This document shows, one piece after another, positions 5,638 through 5,970 of a DNA stretch of 5,970 nucleotides (within the stretch, counting starts at the first letter, position 1; each line of letters opens with the position of its first letter). The stretch covers positions 1 to 5,970 of the forward strand of contig JAHEXN010000219.1 of assembly GCA_023252095.1 (NCBI GenBank), in the 5' to 3' direction. This DNA comes from Actinomycetes bacterium. Its GTDB lineage: Bacteria; Actinomycetota; Actinomycetes; Propionibacteriales; Nocardioidaceae. Under the pieces are notes generated by a model. It saw nothing but the letters and a program-made list of their open reading frames with translations, did no database searches and was not told the origin of the DNA. The position numbers were made by a program, and so were the translations under genes.

Positions 5638-5970
5638 TGGGAGATCTGCGTGATCTCGAACGGCTGGGGCTTCTGGGCGGCGTGCGGGTGGTTCGGACCC
5701 GAGTAGACCTTGAGCTTGCTGATCTGCGCACGACCGAGACGGTTCTTCGGCAGCATGCCGTTGACCGACTTCTCGATGGCCTTGCGGGCGTCCTTCTCGA
5801 GCAGGTCGCCGTAGGAGATCTGCTTCAGGCCGCCCGGGTAGCCGCTGTGGCGGTAGACCTGCTTGTCGGTGCGCTTGGCACCGGTCAGGGCCACCTTCTC
5901 GGCGTTGATGATGATGACGAAGTCACCACCGTCGACGTGGGGGGCGAAGGTCGGCTTGTGCTTGCCACGC
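5634..5970 (-). CDS. rplM: 50S ribosomal protein L13 (uL13), 5' end outside the window
   Basis: Early-assembling large-subunit protein that binds 23S rRNA. The window holds the last 111 residues plus the stop. By translation of the edge they begin RGKHKPTFAPHVDGGDF, followed by VIIINAEKVALTG, YRHSGYPGGLK, VNGMLPKNRLGR and LKVYSGPNHPHAAQKP, all typical of L13. The family is about 147 residues, so some 36 N-terminal residues, the start and the operon promoter lie to the right of 5970. An internal ATG or GTG near 5894 is not the start, because the conserved sequence continues upstream of it in frame to the edge. The TGA at 5636-5634 overlaps the rpsI GTG. No frameshift is seen. Confidence 0.97.
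   Translation of the reverse strand, partial: RGKHKPTFAPHVDGGDFVIIINAEKVALTGAKRTDKQVYRHSGYPGGLKQISYGDLLEKDARKAIEKSVNGMLPKNRLGRAQISKLKVYSGPNHPHAAQKPQPFEITQISQ

Noticed and set aside
4747..5706. Plus-strand open frame of 319 codons
   Set aside because: It is antisense to glmM, rpsI and rplM, which are certain genes; its sequence is low-complexity and it ends inside rplM.

Overview
The window comes from a high-GC actinobacterial chromosome. The translational machinery (actinobacterial-type L13 and S9), the rplM-rpsI-glmM order known from mycobacteria and relatives, many GTG starts and strong G/C at third codon positions all point that way. The S9, GlmM and signalling proteins resemble those of Propionibacteriales such as Nocardioides or Aeromicrobium, but that finer placement is from memory and not tested. 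All seven genes lie on the minus strand, so transcription reads from the right edge to the left edge. Coding density is very high, with one real gap of about 200 bp (3091-3287).

Right half (5970 to 3288): an operon of rplM (its 5' end is outside the window), rpsI, glmM and a GNAT acetyltransferase. The rplM stop and rpsI start overlap by 4 bp. The gaps are 7 bp between rpsI and glmM and 6 bp between glmM and the GNAT gene. This couples two ribosomal proteins to the enzyme that makes glucosamine-1-phosphate for peptidoglycan precursor synthesis. Two back-to-back GC-rich hairpins just past the GNAT stop probably end this unit.

Gap (3287 to 3091): besides the terminator hairpins it holds a weak candidate promoter, a good Shine-Dalgarno, an imperfect 11/12-bp direct repeat, and a set of inverted repeats. 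In the leader RNA these repeats could fold into two mutually exclusive structures, one of which would bury the Shine-Dalgarno of the next gene.

Left half (3090 to 1): a compact phospho-signalling operon of a PP2C-type phosphatase, an FHA protein with an uncharacterised N-terminal domain, and a Ser/Thr protein kinase. The kinase runs off the left edge, so its frame has no stop in the window. Spacing is 10 bp (phosphatase-FHA) and a 4-bp ATGA overlap (FHA-kinase). A writer, an eraser and a phosphothreonine reader made from one transcript suggest one circuit. The kinase is a complete RD-type catalytic domain with an atypical P+1 loop, and its tail carries three T-x-[V/L]-R-P-V motifs that look like candidate phospho-acceptor or docking sites. 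The order and the lack of PASTA, RodA and PBP neighbours show that this is not the standard pknB/pstP cell-division cluster. No mobile element, CRISPR array, tRNA or rRNA was seen.
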